Shown: positions 62,367 through 64,000 of the stretch, piece after piece
Layout: each line of letters begins with the position of its first letter
Position numbering within the stretch: the first letter of the stretch is position 1
DNA from: SAR92 clade bacterium
Lineage (GTDB): Bacteria; Pseudomonadota; Gammaproteobacteria; Pseudomonadales; Porticoccaceae
Reading direction: 5' to 3'
DNA: 64,000 bases
NCBI GenBank assembly: GCA_004211905.1
Contig: SHBP01000001.1
Coordinates: forward strand, 62,001-126,000
Made by a program: the position numbers and the translations under genes
Notes under the pieces: model-generated
What the model saw: the letters and a program-made list of their open reading frames with translations, nothing else
What the model was told of the DNA's origin: nothing
Databases searched by the model: none

Positions 62367-64000
62367 TATGCGCACCTCCCTCTGTAATTACCTGTTCAAA
62401 AGCAGCTTTATCAGATGCTATCATCTCAGGACTGGAGCGCTGCCAATTGGTATCGACCTCTAAACTGACTAAACTACCGGCAATTAAACCTTGAGTTTCC
62501 GCGTATCCAACACTGAAGCCAATACAATTTTTAGCCACTCTAGATAGAAGTCGGACTTCTAAAGCACACTCAAGATCTCCCTGTCTAACCAGCAACCCAT
62601 CTCCCGGACTGACCGAAAGTTTCTCAGCAACCTTCTCTCCAATGGCGATAAACCCGTGGCCGGCTAGTTCGGCCATCTCATCAGTGTGCGCTGAAAGCTC
62701 GTCACTCCCGTGAATTTGTTGCATTGGTACCAGCTGCCACTGGTGTTGCTTTAAAGTAACCTCTCCTACTTCGGAAGATACGACAGCACCGGACTGTGAT
62801 GACTTTATGAGTCGCACTCCCGAGGACCCGCCCTTCAGAGGCCCATCGACCTCTGACTGGAATTTCTGTAGTGACTGGTTTGAATTCCATCCTGGTGACC
62901 AAACAAAGGGGGTCAATGAGGAAGGTTGACCACGATTTAACCCTTCCATACTAAACGACAAAGGACTCTCAAGATCTTTTGGTTGTTGAGGCTCATGAAC
63001 TGATACACCGGAATTCATTGCCGTGCGGCCACTATAGCGATGAGTCTGGCGAGGTATCTTTGAACCCAGGTTTCTGAAACTATTTAGCGGTGCAACATCT
63101 ATCAGACCTTTAAGATCCTTATTACTTTGAGCACATGCAGTAATGACTTGATCTAAATGCTCCAAAGCAGATAGCTTTTTATGTCCAACTGCCCCTGCAA
63201 GCTGCAATATCCACTGCCAACTTGGCATGCGCTCAACAGCGGGGGAGTGAACAGGATAGAACCGCTGAGCACGACCCTCACTACTCACTAGTGTGCCTTG
63301 AGACTCAGCATAAGACGCCGCTGGTAATACTAAATCTGACTGATCAAGAGTACTATTTTCATACATATCCAAGGTTATGACCTTGATTCCACTAGCCAGT
63401 AATTGATCAATTTCAGCGCGATCCCCACGTCGGTACAAATCATTTTCTAATATGATTAAAGCATCAAGTTTGGGGGCTTTGTTTACTAGGTCTGCCAAAC
63501 TACAAGCATCGTTTTGAGTGAGTAACGCTAACCCCATGCTGTTGCATTCAGGGATACAAAAACTCAACATTGTTTCGGGCGTATTGAGAGCCTCGGCAAC
63601 CGCCGCCGCGCTGTTTATAATCCCTTGATTACCCATGCTTGATCCACTAATGATCAAGGGGTTTTTTGCCGATTTAAGAATCTTGGCAGTGGCATCTGCT
63701 TCAGGATTGTCAGACTTTCCACCCTTCAAAGCTGCAGCGACAGCGTGACCAAAGGATGCAATTTGATCTGGAGCAAGAGAGACACACTGACTAGCTACAT
63801 CATCAAGACGAGTATCCACTGCTGACACGATGATCATAGGTGATAGTTGATCTTGAGCAAGATTTCTAACTGCCGCATCCTGCCATGAGGGTAACCCCAT
63901 CTGCTCAGCTAACTCGAAGGCTTTGTTGCGCACTGACTGGCGCAATGCAAGCGCCACTCGAGGTGCTGTATTAGTAACATCCTCTCCAAGAACAAGGATC
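62359..64000 (-). CDS. nuoG: NADH-quinone oxidoreductase subunit G, C-terminal part (5' end outside window)
   Basis: Frame continues to the window edge: ILVLGEDVTNTAPRVALALRQSVRNKAFELAE...; the supplied GTG 'start' at 63957 is internal. Confidence 0.92.
   Translation of the reverse strand, partial: ILVLGEDVTNTAPRVALALRQSVRNKAFELAEQMGLPSWQDAAVRNLAQDQLSPMIIVSAVDTRLDDVASQCVSLAPDQIASFGHAVAAALKGGKSDNPEADATAKILKSAKNPLIISGSSMGNQGIINSAAAVAEALNTPETMLSFCIPECNSMGLALLTQNDACSLADLVNKAPKLDALIILENDLYRRGDRAEIDQLLASGIKVITLDMYENSTLDQSDLVLPAASYAESQGTLVSSEGRAQRFYPVHSPAVERMPSWQWILQLAGAVGHKKLSALEHLDQVITACAQSNKDLKGLIDVAPLNSFRNLGSKIPRQTHRYSGRTAMNSGVSVHEPQQPKDLESPLSFSMEGLNRGQPSSLTPFVWSPGWNSNQSLQKFQSEVDGPLKGGSSGVRLIKSSQSGAVVSSEVGEVTLKQHQWQLVPMQQIHGSDELSAHTDEMAELAGHGFIAIGEKVAEKLSVSPGDGLLVRQGDLECALEVRLLSRVAKNCIGFSVGYAETQGLIAGSLVSLEVDTNWQRSSPEMIASDKAAFEQVITEGGAHNV

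Noticed and set aside
62359-63957. NuoG start at 63957 as given in the ORF track
   Set aside because: Frame is open to the window edge and encodes NuoG-like sequence (GEDVTNTAPRVALALRQSV) upstream; the GTG is internal.
1-64000. CRISPR arrays, phage genes, transposases or toxin-antitoxin pairs
   Set aside because: None seen by reading the sequence and ORF track; no regularly spaced repeats or recognisable transposase/integrase proteins.

Overview
The window looks like chromosome from an aerobic, probably marine, gammaproteobacterium; this placement is inferred from gene content and order. Housekeeping blocks: ligA(partial)-zipA-smc; a complete ccmABCDEFGHI cytochrome c maturation operon; cca-folM-like-folK-folB-tsaD; rpsU-yqeY-dnaG-rpoD; tRNA-Ile2(CAU); and nuoG(partial)HIJKLMN. 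A small accessory hotspot at about 21.2-23.3 kb has a 60-bp exact duplication of the 3' part of the tRNA-Ile2 gene flanking a 1.2-kb integrase-less insert with two lipoprotein genes. A lone attC-like palindrome lies just downstream of an HD-domain (PhnZ-like) gene there. The most interesting region is about 30-49.3 kb. It carries a one-carbon gene cluster with SoxBDAG sarcosine oxidase, two GlxA/AraC regulators, a DMGDH-like flavoprotein, a non-pyrrolysine MttB-superfamily methyltransferase, a corrinoid protein, an MtrH-like CH3-THF:corrinoid methyltransferase, a divergent MetF, a RACo/RamA-like corrinoid activator, two unknown-function proteins (DUF1638-like and 'virulence factor'-like) and Fhs. 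I infer an aerobic corrinoid-dependent route from a methylated amine such as glycine betaine to glycine. Three enzymes of the cluster carry short Arg/Gly-rich terminal tails. Two promoter regions of the cluster share ACG(A/C)C half-sites spaced 21 bp apart. An rlmA gene downstream of fhs appears to start at a non-canonical ATT codon.
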